From Anarhynchus alexandrinus (Eukaryota; Chordata; Aves; Charadriiformes; Charadriidae): a stretch of DNA of 64,000 nt. The stretch covers positions 26,781 through 90,780 of the forward strand of contig VUYV01000054.1 in assembly GCA_008711295.1 (NCBI GenBank), given 5' to 3'. Made by a program: the position numbers and the translations under genes. The stretch's first letter is position 1; the number at the start of each line of letters is the position of its first letter. This document shows positions 23,544 through 38,100 of the stretch, piece after piece. The notes below the pieces were generated by a model. It was not told where the DNA came from, did not search any database, and saw nothing but the letters and a program-made list of their open reading frames with translations.

Positions 23544-24973
23544 GGGTAATAACAAAACCAACTAGATACATCCCATACAGCCTAGGCAAAACCAAGCAAC
23601 CCAAGCCACCAGCCTGAAGCTTGATCAGTAACACCTTTACTACTGCTGTTAACCATGCTACCTACCTCCACTTTAGTGTACTTATGCAAATGCGTACTGA
23701 AATTGCATTCTTTAGCCCAGCTTGTGGCCAATGAAAACATGTATGAATAGGTTCACCCACTCTTGTACGTGCTCACATGACAAAAATAATGAATTAAACT
23801 CCCAAAATCATGAAGTTATTTTAGAAATCACTAAATGCATACATATTTTATAAAATGATGTGTTCTAAGAACATAAAAGTTTAAAGGAGAGCTTTAAAAA
23901 TGCATTATTAAAAGTATTTGTATACTAATATTACTACTCTTTTACTCAATTTATGCCAACGGATAATGTTAGCAGTTCTTGGAACAACGTATGATCATTA
24001 TGGCAGGAACAGGCTTTTGGAACAGAAAAATCAGGCAGGGAAACTGTTTCAATAAAGGACAGCTATGGCCCTGTTACCCGCTTTGATTATGTCTTCTCCC
24101 AGTGGCAATGCACACCAGCTGTTCAAGGAAGGTGATGTCCAAGCAGCTGATCTCATTTGCACAGCCTCATGCATAGCTGGCCCTGCTGCTGTAGCTGCCA
24201 CCAAGGATGGACGTAGGATGTGAGGAACAGTGACGGCTAATAGGGCAGTTATAACTCTTACAATATGACCCTCTCATAATACCTGTCATTATAATTCTTA
24301 CAGTAATTTTGCTTACCCCACTGAGAGCTCTAAAACTCCTCTTTACATATTCTCATATCTTTCAGGCCCTGCCACAAATCCAGACCAGGTAAATAACGAA
24401 TAAATAACTGAAAGTAAAAGCTACCCAATAGCAGCTTCCTCCTGATGCAGAGCTCCACTCCTGAGATGACTTATGTCCATATCAGACAAAAACGTTGTTT
24501 TCCTTGAAATGAATCGCTGGTAATTTCAGCAGGAATAGCATGGCTGCTCAAACTCAAAAGACTACACTGCCTCCCCATCAAAGACAGTGCTTGCAGGCTT
24601 AGAACCCTGGTCCAACAAAACCACATTCAGATGGTTTAGGTTAATTTAATAAGCACTTCAATGTCTTTAAAATGACTGAGTTATTCTGCAATACAGCCTG
24701 AACAAAAGTCACATGGGCAGAAATGAGTCACATCTATATCTGGAGAAAAATACAATCTCCTGTCAGTTTCAGCAATCCCTATTTCATCATTTCAGCAATT
24801 AAAGAAAGTCCTTTCCATGAATTTCAGCATAACCATAGAATTTAAGTCTTATCTGTTTCATGCTGTAAACGTCAATGTAGAACTCTATCAATTTTTTGCA
24901 GCTGTTTTTAATCTGTGAATAAAAAGTTCTATCTTGCTTCTCTTCTCTGATCTTGCTAAAAATATGACCTTAA

Positions 24974-25054
24974 CAAAAAGCCAATTAAAAAAATCCCAAC
25001 CACCAATCAAAAAAAACAAAACCCAAACCCACAAACAAAATTAAAAAAACCCCA
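24974..25054. repeat. A/C-rich low-complexity tract
   Basis: Runs of A interrupted by CCC, CAC and AAC words. No recognisable element body borders it. Confidence 0.75.
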
Positions 25055-27591
25055 TATTTTATTTAGTGTTTTGAGGCTTGGACATTCATTGCTCCTCACT
25101 GCTCCTGGAAAATATTTATCCCTTCTTTCTCCTTCCCTAGAAAAAATTAAAAGGTTTTCAAGTATAACTGAATTTTTCATTTTGCCTCTTGAGAAAACAC
25201 AGGAAGGAAACTAAGATTTCTGCTGGTTCTTTTAAGAGACCAAAAAATTATAATGGGCTTTTATCTTTTTTCTTTGGTGAAGACTGTAGAAAAGGCAAAG
25301 GTCAAATTGTACTTTAGCTGAAACCATTGGAAGCTCCACCATTCACTTCAGTAAGCCAAGATTCACCTAAAATGTTTCCAAAATTCACCTTTCCCTACTA
25401 TGTTGAATATCCTACAAACTACTTTCCCTGTGCAACATTCATACCATTTAAACATTTGGCATTATCTTTGATGTCAGCAGAGCCAGAAAACCAAGTCCTG
25501 AGAGACAGCTCACTCCAGAGTGACTGGATTATTAAGGAAATAAGCACAAATGTCACTGTCCAGAAGATGTATCCCCAGTTTTACAAATCCAAAATGATCC
25601 TTGAACAATTTTATGTGTGCATGTTCATTACTGGACTGTTTCTTGTGTTTCTTCTTTCCTTCCCTTCTCTCTTTCCTATTTTTATCATCATGAAGTGTTC
25701 CAGGCTGTGGTAAGCTTGACTTTATGTCTTGCTTACTATGTTGGAAGTCACATGAAAATTTCTTTTTATATGCCTAATCTTGTTTAGCATGATGAATTTA
25801 AATTTAGTTTGGCAAGAGATGTTTGCCCTATTTCTGAGAAAGAGGATTTGAATGGATCTGAATTCTTTGGAACATTGAGAAAAATTAGAGGAACGGTATG
25901 TTTGGGGATTTTTTTTCCTCTCCTAACTTTTACTTTATCTAAGTGCCTGAGAAAAAGTAGCAACATGCGTATTATATTTGAAAACCTTATGGAAAATCTT
26001 TTATTACTATTATTTTGTATTTTATCTCAGAGAACTTTCATCTTTACAACTAAATTTGCTTCACAAGTAATAGTGCTGTGTTGTACCCTGTCAATTATAT
26101 GGTTTACCATATGGTGAATTATACCTATAACCTGGCAATACCCAATGCTGACTGCCTTGATTTACACCTGGCAGGCCCCAAACCTGCAGATGTCTATGTA
26201 TGCAGAGCTCACCAGGCATATTATGAAGCTTATGGCTTTTGCAGGATCAACAACAGAGTAACTGCTTTCATCATTTAATATTAACATTTTGGTTGACACT
26301 TTTACTGTAGAATTCCACATGTTCTTCCCTGATGCCACTCTGAATTATCAGCCATCACTTTGTCAGTTAATATTGTTGTGGTATGTTTCAAAAGATGGCA
26401 CTATTTAATGCAAATCACGTTATTTTCCTTAACATCTGAGTTTCCGTTTCTAGAAGAGAGAGAGCTGCCAGCATTTCTTTAATAAAAGATCAGCACCTTT
26501 GGGAAGGAAGAAAATTTCCTACTTAAGCAACCTCTGATTAATTAATTCCAGAGACAAAATCACTCCCTGAAACCAGAGAATTTTGTAGTTACCTGTACAT
26601 TGCTTTGACACCTTTGTTTTACTGACAATAAGTAAAAACAACACACAAATGCTTAGGCTGTACCCTGAAGGAACAAAGCTGCTCTATCCTTCTTTGGGAA
26701 GAGAAGCTCTAAAACCCTGGAAAGCTGCTACCAGTCAGCAACGCGCACTCTGTCTGAAGCAATAGCACTGCTATAGTTTTCTTCAGCTCTTAAGAGCTCC
26801 TTGATGTGTTTGTGAAGTTAGAGAGGGTAGGACTGGGCTGGAGAATGAAAACGAAAGTATTCTGTAGGCATTTGGGCCGCTGATTCTACGAATTTCTATT
26901 TAATCTGAAGGACTGTTAGATTTTAGAGATCCATGGTCTATTGATGCTTTTCTTGATATTACACAGATTGTATGGGGATTCCATCTCTGTCAGACACCTT
27001 TATTCTTATTTCTAATAAGCGAGGAAAACATTTCTATTTGGCCATTCTTTGGCCAAATCATCTTTACATAAGTGGATGAGCTTGTTCTTATTTTAACTTT
27101 AATTTTCCCTTCAATTGTCACTCTTTGGCAGACAAAGCACTGAATTAGCTAGCCATTGGCAATGTGGACATGCTGTTTGGGACTAGGCCAGAGCTCTAAA
27201 TATTTAACTTCTGCCACTGTCTACACTTATTGTCTTAACAAAATGTTATTCCCTTGTCTCTGCTCCCATAACTCAGCGTGAATTAGAGACTGAATTTGGT
27301 ACCCTGTGCAACCCATTATCATAGATAAAACTACCTGTTCTCAATGGACTGAGAGACTGAAAACAGTGACGAACACCCTTACTAATTACGAACCTTTATT
27401 TGCAGACTTCACCAATTTAACTGCAGGCACATTTTGATTAATGTGGAACAACGAAATTTATGTTGAGTAGCTTCATTCAAGGAAATGAATACGGGTCATG
27501 AAACTGTACATGATACCAATAATTTTTTAAAATGACTTTCTTACCACCTTTCATGATTAGAGTAGCCTGTAGACCAAATTATATCCCTACG

Positions 27592-27775
27592 TCACAGAAT
27601 CACAGAATGGTCAGGGTTGGAAGGGACCTCTGGAGATCATCTAGTCCAACCCCCCTGCCAGAGCAGGGTCACCTACAGCAGGTTGCACAGGACAGCGTCC
27701 AGGTGGGTTTGGAATGTCTCCAGAATGGGAGAGTCCACAACCTCTCTGGGCAGCCTGTGCCAGTGCTCTGCCTGT
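27592..27775 (-). mobile_element. CR1 LINE 3' end, 5'-truncated, antisense
   Basis: Starts with tcacagaatcacagaatgg, the reverse complement of the CR1 3' terminal ATTCTGTGA repeats. It continues with ggttggaagggacct, gatcatctagtccaaccccc, gcagggtcacctacagcagg, and ends with ctctgggcagcctgtgccag and tgctctg. These are the standard CR1 3'-region words in order. Beyond about 27775 the match stops, giving a copy of roughly 185 bp, as expected for the severe 5' truncation typical of CR1 insertions. It is non-coding. Open frames of 70-88 codons here are by-products of its GC-rich composition. Confidence 0.95.
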
Positions 27776-28685
27776 CGTCCTTCATGGGATATTCCTAAAA
27801 GCAAACTTTGGTATATTTTAATTACCTAGGATATGTACAAGTATTATGGCTACCTGTTTAGAGCTAAGCCTTTAATCTGCCTTCTAAAATAGAAATGCTA
27901 TTCATCAGACCCAGACCTGCTGAACCGGTAACAGAAATCTCCAGTATTTTCATTTTCCTGAAATGACGTCCAGTTTGTAATGATCTAGTGTGAATACAGA
28001 TTGACCCAAGCCAATCTAGTAAAAATGAAGCTAAATTTGAGAGAGGCAGGAAAAACAGCAGAATAACAACACTCTTCTGTTCCTGGTAAAGGAGCTAGGG
28101 TTTTAAGGTTCTTGAAATTTGAAAAAAAATTGCTACTTTGCAAGACTTATGTCCTGGGAACACTCATCTGTAAATGCAATAAAGTTCTCTCATTTTTCAC
28201 CTACTGTGGGTATGATTCTTTCTCTGCATGTGTCATGTACACATTTAAGTTGGAGTATATTATTAGTATTACTACTACGTCTCAAAAATGCATTGATAGG
28301 TGGAACGAAATGCAAACACTTCTCAGTCTGTTCACTTCTGCACTGAGAAAGTGGGGGCAAAAATGCAATGGGGATGAATTACTGTTGGAGCCCAATTCAA
28401 AATGAGTGGAAGTGTCAGTAAATTCCAATGGAACTATCCATCAGGTTCACTCTTTATTCCATTTTGCAACATTTAATGTAAAGAACAAATGTTTAACTGA
28501 CACGGTGCTGTGCTGTCATTTGCCTGTCCTGAGTCTTCAAACTTCCAATAAAACCAACGCTATCGCTAGAGGCCTGACAGCTATTGGGCTGCCCAATATC
28601 TCTTTTCTTCCATTGCCTCTTCATACAGACGGCATAGTAATATTAACCTTTTTGACTGAGGCAGAGTGTTCATAAAAGCAGGATT

Positions 28686-28710
28686 AAAAAAAAACAAAAC
28701 AAAACAAAAC
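28686..28710. repeat. (AAAAC)n simple repeat
   Basis: A run of A followed by about four AAAAC units. Confidence 0.9.
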
Positions 28711-31700
28711 AGGAAACAAAAATGTTCCAGAGTAAAGCCATACTAAAACAAATAATAAACCTGTTATTGCCAAATCTGTCTGCAGGTAATTGCTTTCCTT
28801 GAAGAATCAGTACATATTCCTCACAAAATGAAATTTAATTAAAAGTAGCCGTATCTTTTAGACAAGTATTTTGCTAATGTGAAAAAATGCACAACTATTG
28901 GTGTCTGGACAACTGATTTTCTGTTAGTTAAAAACAGTTGAAAATACTACTTTTTCTATGCATAAAGTATCATGGGCTGAGCCTTATTAATTTTGTATTT
29001 TCTCTTCCTTGATGCTTGATACTGAAACAGCAAAGATGCTACAAAGCAACATATTTAAAGCCAAAGACTAAAATAATGGTCCAAAATCTCATCTGGTAAA
29101 AATTAGTGTCATCCTCCCGGCTTAAAACAAAATATTTAATAAAGTCACTGGAGCTTCAGAGGATCTCTATCCTACAACTATAGCACAGTCAGGTTGTCAT
29201 AGAAACAAGAGAGGTTCAGGATCATTTGGCATTTTATGAAGACATTTTAAAGCTATTTTATATACAGACAAAATGTGACCTCTAAGGTACTTTTCCAATT
29301 TTCCAATTAAACGAGTCAATACCAGAAATCCAAATGTCTATTTCCCCTTTGTCTCTGAAAGTAAAGTAATAACTAAGGATGAGTGGACATCGTTATCATC
29401 TGATGCTATTCTTGACTATTATTTAAATTCAGCTGTACAATATACATAACAATAAAAAGAACGGCTGGTCATGTACAAAATTGATTAGAGTTTTTCTGTC
29501 AATCTGCAATAAAATTTGGTGTTACAAAACATGAAAAAAAAACCCCAAACCACCTAGTAGAGAGCACATAAAATATTTTCAGGTGTAAGAATAAAATGCT
29601 GTACACACATTCTTGTGAAAGTGATTTATACATTACCTTGAATTTATTATGAAAGTCTTCGTAAACTCTAAAAAGATATATGTATGAAATTATTATATAG
29701 CTAGATTTTTTTTTGTTAAATTAGGAGATTGCATGCAAAGTATTTCATTAACTCATGGCTAAAAAAGGAAATGAAAACTAAAAAATATTCATGTCCATTC
29801 AAATATGTGCTGTTAAAAATAGAATAACTGTTGTTGATGTAACAATATAACTTTAATGGTTTAACACAGACTAGTGGACTACTATTTCTTGACGGATTAT
29901 AAATCACAAGTACAACTTCAAAACAACAATATTTTATCTAATTCTTGTGAGAAAAGAAAAAATATAAGTAACGTGCATGCACATGCATACAGATATTCAG
30001 GCACTTATGTGGTGAAGAACAAAATTTAAGGAAAAAAAAAATTTATTTCACCTCATATATCTATGTGCACCACAGCAAAGTATTAAAAAAATACCTGTAT
30101 TGTAAACAAGACCATATCCATACATATAAGCATTTGTGTAAGAGACAAAGTGAGGATGAGCCACACGCTTACAAGTATATTCTTAATAGACATCCAGAGA
30201 GTCTCAACATTTATAAACTGACAATGGAGTAATGCTGTTTATATCTGCTGAATGTCTCATATTCAGTACAAATAAACTTTATTATGTTGGCAAATTATTT
30301 ACAAAGATAAAAAGAGTGATAGAGTTTCTAACCTCAGAGAGAGGTTAAATCTGACAGATACTTTAAACCTGATCTTTGGTCAAAAATAGCTAGATGTGTT
30401 AAACAGAATCTTTCTCTTCTTGTTATGAATAAAATTACCTTCATTATAAAAAGTCTTACTACTGTAGCAAGGCATTTTTCATAATCCATCTCAATAGATG
30501 TTTATGAGAGCAGAAGGAATGAAATAACACCTAAAGAGACAACCTTTTTTTTAAGACTCTTTTTTTTAAGGAAAAAAGCTCTTCTCTCTTATTGCACAAG
30601 AATCAGTGGACAACATATAATAATAAAATGGTAAAAGTTTAAATCTGGAAAAAACCAAACCCAAATATTCAAAGCTAGAAAGTTGTTTAAAGGATGAGAA
30701 AATGGCATTATACTGCTTTAGATATTACAAATTTCAAAAGCCTGCAGATTAATAGTGCTTAAAAAGGCAATTTTTCTTGTTCCTTTTCATAGCATCTACA
30801 TTGTCACACTGGCTCAGAATAACGCCATGCAATATTTACAGCATTACTTTACAATGTACTTTCTCATAAATGACACAAGATCTAATGTGTTGTTTACAAA
30901 ATGAAAAATAACTCTATTACATTCTGCCAACTATTTTTTGTGTGTGCAGTATAAGGACAGAAATTGTCCCTAGAGCATGTTCAGATTCTCAGCAAAACAT
31001 TTAATCTCTTTTTATTGTATTAAAGATTATATCTGCAGCATCACCTTGTACTAATTTTAAAATTCTCTTGCTTAGTAATTTCATATTTGCTACAGGAAAA
31101 CAATATCATCTGTGTGTAAGAATGAGCTTGTTCTCAAATTTTCTTACAGTTGCTATCTCTATTTGAATTTGAAAAGGCAAGATCGCATCAGGACTGCAAC
31201 TAGCATGTGTCAATTTTTCTTGTAAAGCTCCTAAATCTTCTACCGGTTTGTCCCTTTAATATCTCTCTCTTCACTGCTGTAAATATACACTTACATCCTT
31301 GTAATTTTCCTAGTTAGAAATGCACTGTATTATTTATTGTATTGAATAAACTGAATCTCTGAAAGCCCAAGGATACACAGAAGCTCAACCAGCAGATAGA
31401 ACAGTGCAGAAAGAAATCCAGTGAGGAAGTCTGTCAACTCTGCACATCTGAAGTACCCAAAATAGGCTTCCCTCTCAACTTCTTTCCTAATTTTTCATAT
31501 ATCTGACTACAATTCTCTCTTTCTTTAGTTTTTTCCTTTCTTCTTTCTTTTACATTCAGATTTGTCAGATGTAAACCTTTACCGGAGCTTTCCAATCACT
31601 TCCAGTTATACTGGTCCTACTTACACTGTTCTTCCCTTGCAGATGGAATCTACATGGGAACTTTCTTTTGTACCTTTCGTTTTTGCATCTCTAATGTGAT

Positions 31701-34622
31701 CTCATTCACTCATGTACTGCAGTAGAAAAATAACCTCGCTATGCAGATGCAAAATAAGACACAGAAGTCAGTTGAAATATAAAGGGTTTTTTTATTATTA
31801 TTTTTAGAACATTTCTTTTCTCCTGTAAAATTTGCTTTGACATTTTAAGGACTCACTAGTGCACTCTGAATTCCCTGTATGTGTGCTTTACATCAAAACT
31901 GGAATGAATCCTTAAGATTTATTGAACTGGGTTTACTATAGCAGACGTTTGAAGTGATAAGATTGGATCTGCCCTGCCACTCAGTGCTCTGAGAGCTATG
32001 ATGAACCAAGGGGGAAACTGTAGAGAATGGTTGTTGTGGGTTGTGCTGTAAAATGATGTGTCCAGGTCAAACTTACCTGGCAATCCCAGGAAAGCAATCG
32101 TACGTTTTCTTCATTCCACTTCCTTTTTTTTTTGTTTTTGTTTGTTTTTATTTGGCTCGCTACAGCCTTGGTCCTTGTGGCTATTCGTACTGATGGGCTT
32201 TATAGAGCAAACTGTCTGTCATAAGTAAGACAGTGTCTTTACTCATGCTATCAAACAAGGCATCTTTTTACAAACAACAAAAAATCCACTCCAAAAAATA
32301 CATTGGGAGTAACGTATTTGTGCTCTGTGCCAATCTGCTTTCCCAATTCCTGTTTCAAAGGACAACTGCAAATAACCTGCTTATAGTGACTCCTCTGCCT
32401 TTTAATTTTTTGTTAGACTGATTTTACTTCTTATAGAAATATAAGAATATAGAATCATTTCACTATTTTGACTTCATATGTCAAATCATACTCATATCAC
32501 ACTCACCGAAAAAATGCAGAATGCACTCAAGAGCCACTTTTGTTGATGCTAATTTGGCCACATATTAAAGGCCTTGAATACTATCAAAGGAATGCCAATA
32601 AAGTTAAACAAACTTTTTTTCTCTTATGGTTTTTATTTTCTTGGTTTTGATTGGCATACCTGCAGCTACAGCTTGCCTGGTAGATTGTGGATATTTACTC
32701 CGCAAGTATGAAATGATAATAAATGCTGAGATTGGAGTGGAAATCCAATGCTTTTACCTTAAGTATGCAGGATATGTGAAGCATTTCCACATCTAAGAGA
32801 ACTTCAAAAGCTACACAAACCTCTGTAGATGACAATCTAAGCAAAGGACTTCATGACTAGCACAACAGTATACCATATAATATTCTATTTAAGGGAGGGA
32901 GGATAATTTCCAATCTTTCCCATGGACTCTGCCTGATTGGAAAGGTACAGAAAGATAATATAAGAAGAAAAATACACCTGAATAAAAAAATAGGACAAAA
33001 AGGCAGATTCTTCATTCAACACTTTGCATAATATACAGACCTAAAGCTCTGAAATTCCAGCTGTCCTACAGGACGGGTTATTAAAGTATCAGCAGTTGTT
33101 TTCCTTTTTATTCTACCTCATTATATCTCGCAAAAGAGTTACAGCTGCAAACAAGCATGAAGTAAAAACTTTGTACTCCCTGTTACCATATTGCTTGCTA
33201 GTTCTTCAAAGGACCAAAGAAAATCAGGAGTTTCATTGTTATCCTAATAAATATGCCCACCTCCCACCGATTTCAAGGTTCTCATCGATATGAATCATGC
33301 ACCTAAAAGCATTTTTTCTTTCAAGAACAGCTAATGATACCAACATGTTTTCCCCATAAATGCCCATTGTGATATTTTAAAAAGTTACATATATAAAATA
33401 CATTTTATTTTAACATCTCAAGGTGTCCTAATATAAACAAAACTCGTAATTTTTTCGTAATTTTTGTTTGTACTATACATTTTTATTAAGTTTTATCTTG
33501 CCTGTGTTATACTTGAAGATCTTCTGTTATTGATGGTTTTCATTGAAATTTGGGAGTTGATATACAAGGGGAATATAACATAACTTTTTCTAGGAGAACG
33601 TGGCAGAGTATAACAAAAGTGTTTAGGGTATCACTATGATTTAAACCTTTTCTAGATTGTTAAACTTGGTAACTGTGAATAAGCTCATAGTTAAAAACAG
33701 AGTACTGCTTGGTATTTTTGTTTCCCAATTACCTATTCTGTCACAACGACACCAGCATTTTTCTTTTTTTAACAGATGCGCAATATCTGTAAAGGCAGTG
33801 TTTTAGTAAATGTTTAAGAGTTTCATAGATAGCACCAGTTTTTAATCTAATGAATTGCGCAACTTTACAAAGACAAGAAACATGGTACTACTTGTTTACT
33901 GTCGGAGTTGCTAATTTCTGAATCACTGAATGGCCTGGACGACTTTTCAAAATACAGCCCCTTTACGTAATTCATTCTTTGACACTTCAGACTGCCATTA
34001 CATTTTGTTTATATTCAGTACATTTTATGCAACAAACATTTTATGAACGTTCAAGAATGCCCATTGCCATTACAGACATGACAGAATTTTAAAAGTGTTC
34101 TTGCTTTTTGTGGTAATCAAACCAAGAACATGAAGGTTGGTGATTAAAATGGATAATAAAAAGGAATGTTGAAAGAGCAAAAAAGCTAATGAACTTTGAT
34201 ATAGCATATCCTACCGGAATTCAGCTTCCTTTTGCAGAGAAGGTACAGACATAAGATGTAATTATGTAAGGTTTAGAAAAGCCAGTAATACATAATTATA
34301 CTATCCCTATTATAGTTCAGTTTTTCATACAGCGTGCATTAAATAAAAACTGAAGAACTCAGAAAGAGATGCTTCTAAATCAGGCCAGAGACTAATTTAG
34401 AATCACAACATTATCAAAGACAGAAGCCAGGCAAAACAAAATAGGAATGTGTCATCCTGAAACTAATGAGGGAGAAGCAAGTCATGAAACACTACAGTTA
34501 CTGCAAGTCCTTCACACAGGAATGAATTAGAGCACGAGCCACAGTACATGCAGAAACACTTGGGTAGATCTACTACAGACCTGGCTGGAAAGGCTAAGAA
34601 ATTCTTGCCAACACCAGGAAGC

Positions 34623-34650
34623 TTTTTTTTTTTTAATTAAAAAAAAAAAA
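34623..34650. repeat. Perfect palindrome T12-AATT-A12
   Basis: Twelve T, AATT, then thirteen A form a 28-bp perfect palindrome with no spacer. It may reflect slippage on both sides of a TTAATTAA core. It could extrude as a cruciform and is a likely source of length errors in sequencing. Confidence 0.85.
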
Positions 34651-37600
34651 ATCTGTGCTACAGCTTGTTGGTTCAGACTGTATATATGGCAATGATACCT
34701 TTCAAAGTAGCTATTATATAGCATACACTAGCACCAATCTCTGAAAATTTAATACATATTTAACTCAGGGAGGAGTAGAGTACTCCTACAATGAGATATT
34801 AACAATAAAACATGCTATAATGGAAACATACTTTTAACAAACTAAGAACACTAAAAAATTTACAAACTCGCTGCCGATTGATTTCCTTTTCTAAAGAGCT
34901 CTTCACTCCTGCTTACAAGATCTGATTATCGTTTTAATCACTCCATGGCCTGCTCCACGTTACACATGCGCAGGATCATTTCTTACCTTACATTTTGTAA
35001 CAAGGAGTCATGCTCACTCTCACGATATGTTGATGTCTGTTCTTTACTAGGTGACTCTTAATATACCACTGGCAATTTTTTTCAGCCTTCTCTTATCCTT
35101 GCTCCAGTCTCTGGGCTGTTCTAAAGACTCTGTGGAGTGATGGAAGCCCTGCAACATCTAAACCGCCCCATACTTTTTTCTTGTCAACTCCTTCACAGAT
35201 TTTCTGCCTCCAGAGGAACTCAGGAAGCTAAGTCTCAGTTGTTGCTTTTCAAAGAAGGCTATTTTTCCTGTGACGGATTTCTAAATGGTCTCAGACTACC
35301 TGCTTTCCAAGTGAGCAGGAACTGTTCTGGATATTGACCCCTGAACTGTGTGATTTCATTCAAACCTATGATGCCAAGCCACACAGAGAGGAATGCAGAA
35401 AGGAAGTAATGAATTTGAGACTCTGGGAAGGAGAGAGACACCTTTATATATACACGTACTAATGCATAAATGCGGAACTGGTATTACAACATGCAGATAT
35501 GCTCAAAACACAGAACCTGACCTGCTAATTTTCAGTTTAGCCTGACTGAGCTATTGTTTTCAGCTGCTTTTCCACCTTTGCAGTCAGAACTGGAATGGAT
35601 TTCTGCTGTTCTGCATTGAGAGTGACATTTGTTATTAGCCGCTGTGTCCTACACCCCTCATTTTAAGAAGAGGAAGCAGTTTATAGAAGCCAACACAGCT
35701 ACTGATGAGTTATCTATGCATCTACTGCAGATTCAGATGATAAAGGAGTTCTTCGGCTGGAGTGATTTCTAATATGCATGCCAATGCCTTAATCCTAATT
35801 ATTAACTATAATCTTCCATGAGAGAATAGTGACTATACCTTCCATCAATATGTCTAGACATGAAGATATTTGGGTGTCTAACTCTAATTGTGATGGATAA
35901 GAGGGCTAAGTAACTTAATGATTTTAAAATCTCAGTCTAGGCGTATAGCAAATCAAAGCCGTGAGCTTCAAGTTAGCTTTTACAACACCTCTAGGAAGAA
36001 CAGGGAAAAGTAGGAAAAACTATGCCTGGAATAAGGTTTGATTTCTTAGAGTCCTGCATACTTTCATTTTCATGAGGTATAAGAAGAAAACGGCATAGGA
36101 GGAAGTGAAGAATGTTATACCTGACATTGGAATACAGGCGGAATTTGGCTTGACTGACTGTTATTAGAACGTGTTATTTGGGCAGCATATTGGGGTTAGC
36201 GATCCTATTTACAAAAGGTATCATGGGATCACAGTTGATACAGACCTTTTGAATTGATATAGACTAGCTGATCCAAAAGACAGCATGAACAGAGGCTCAG
36301 AGCTTCCTAAAATCACACTGAGATAGTAGATGAATACATCAGGGGGTAATAATTTGCAATTTCTACAACATTTATCATTCAAATATTGACACATCTTAAT
36401 CACGGTTAGTTTGGGTGTATTTCCTATCACGACAGCATGATGAAGTGTCATTCAGGATTCTGTAGTTAGCTCAACAGTATCCAAGTGGTATAAATGCACA
36501 TAGATGAATACAAGTATACATGTCAGAGGCAGCAGATGCAATTAGACACAGGTGTTTAAATAGCCCTTCTAAGAAGCCAGATATACTTCATTAGGTAACA
36601 CTTGCTTCTCTGCAAGAATAAAAGAGATAAGCATGCAGTCCCTTGATTTTCCTTGATCCGTCTGTTGCCTGTAACATTCAACAGTGATATCATTCTTTAT
36701 TTTGCAATACTGTTCACCATGTAATGAAAAAGTCATTATTGGAATAGTAAGCCAATTCTTAAGTAAGACAGTTTCTGTAGCCAATGCACACCACCACACT
36801 CTACCCCTTTTAATTCTCCTGAATGGATGATCAGATATCATCTGTGTTGTCCAGGTTTGCTATAAAAACTAGTCAAAAGGAAGATTCATATATTTCAATC
36901 CATAGTTAACGCATCCTAACTAAAGTATTAAACCGAGAAACTGAAGTTCTAGGGGAAAGAGTTTGCCTAAGCAGATATGGGGGAAGAATATTTTCCATTG
37001 AAAACACTTCATTACGTCTTATTTGTCTTTTATACTCAAGATAAAAACTCAGGTATGTAAATACCAATCCCATGCCCCACCATGAATAACTATATAAAGG
37101 ACACATAGATAAAAGTTGTGCCTCCACATCAGTCATGAATTAGGTGTTTGTAACATAAAATAGGACAACTTTTAAATTTTGAGATTAGTATTATGTGTTG
37201 GATCCTTACAAAATGATCCATTCCAAAATACTGATTTGCTGATTCATAAGAACAAGAGGGCTGGGGTTTTCTCCTTTTTCCTTATTTCTTCTTTTCAGAA
37301 ACTATTAAGATAAATTCAATAAGAAATAACATAGCAATACAGATTACTGTAGTATTAGGATTCATTTTCAAAATGTAGCAAGCTAATTGGACTTCTTTGG
37401 AATTGGTTTTCAGTTAACTTAATCTGTAACAAAAAGCTAAGACTGTTGTATAAAAACAACAGACCTGAGTATTTATTCCTAAACTTGCTGTCAGTATCAA
37501 TCAACTTTCAATTCATAACCTAACTTTCAATTCATTCTCTGTTTTGGCAAGCTGTACGTGTTTTCTGACATTAGTCATAAACTGAAGAAACAGTAAATTC

Positions 37601-38100
37601 CACAACCCACAATATAGGTAATGAGTTTGCAAAACGTATAGGAGTATAGAGAAGAAAAATGACTGACTTCTAAACAGCAACACACACACTGCAGAACAAG
37701 CCTACAGGAAGGAAAAGAAAGAAAAGTGAAAAGAAAAAATAAGGACATTTTAAAATGGTTAGTAACAGGGGAAGAAAAATACATGCTGATCTAAAATGAT
37801 ATTGTATCCCACATTTACTACTTCTGCAAACCTTCCTGTGTTTTTAGCATGCCCCAAAGTCAAAAGTCCCCTTTTAGGGGAAATTTTTACCCTACGTTCA
37901 ATGATGGAAATATTTATAAGATTTCCCTTTAAGTGTGCACTTTACTTGTTTCTTTTATAAAAGCCCACAACAGTTTTCATTTAACATATGAAAATAATCA
38001 AGTCTGGTGGAGGGATTTTTCAAGAAAATGCTTTTTATTTCCCATTATAATAGAAGCAATAATTAATAATTTTTCATGTCAGGTCATTGATTTCTATAGA

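Larger units (their letters stand above)
19111..27591. other. No gene seen; AT-rich DNA with a possible regulatory motif cluster
   Basis: No supported exon. The palindrome/POU cluster (20780-20900), an 8-bp inverted repeat (23519-23543) and an A/C-rich tract (24974-25054) are listed separately. A somewhat GC-richer part lies at 24060-24240 without recognisable content. The plus-strand frame at 25327-25713 (128 codons, hydrophobic C-terminal end) is within chance expectation and has no recognised domain, so it is not called. Confidence 0.6.
27776..38100. other. No gene seen; AT-rich DNA
   Basis: No supported exon or RNA gene. There is an AAAAC simple repeat (28686-28710) and a T12-AATT-A12 palindrome (34623-34650). 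A 19-bp-period partial duplication of aactttcaattcat occurs at 37503-37516 and 37522-37535. Several stretches (for example 33960-34100) contain homeodomain-like words but nothing more specific. Open frames are all below 100 codons. Confidence 0.65.

Noticed and set aside
25327..25713. 128-codon plus-strand frame with a hydrophobic C-terminal stretch and a GTAAGC right after it, resembling an exon with a donor site
   Set aside because: With stop codons at roughly 7 percent of codons in DNA this AT-rich, about one frame of this length is expected by chance in 64 kb. The hydrophobic part reflects T-rich codons, and no domain is recognisable.
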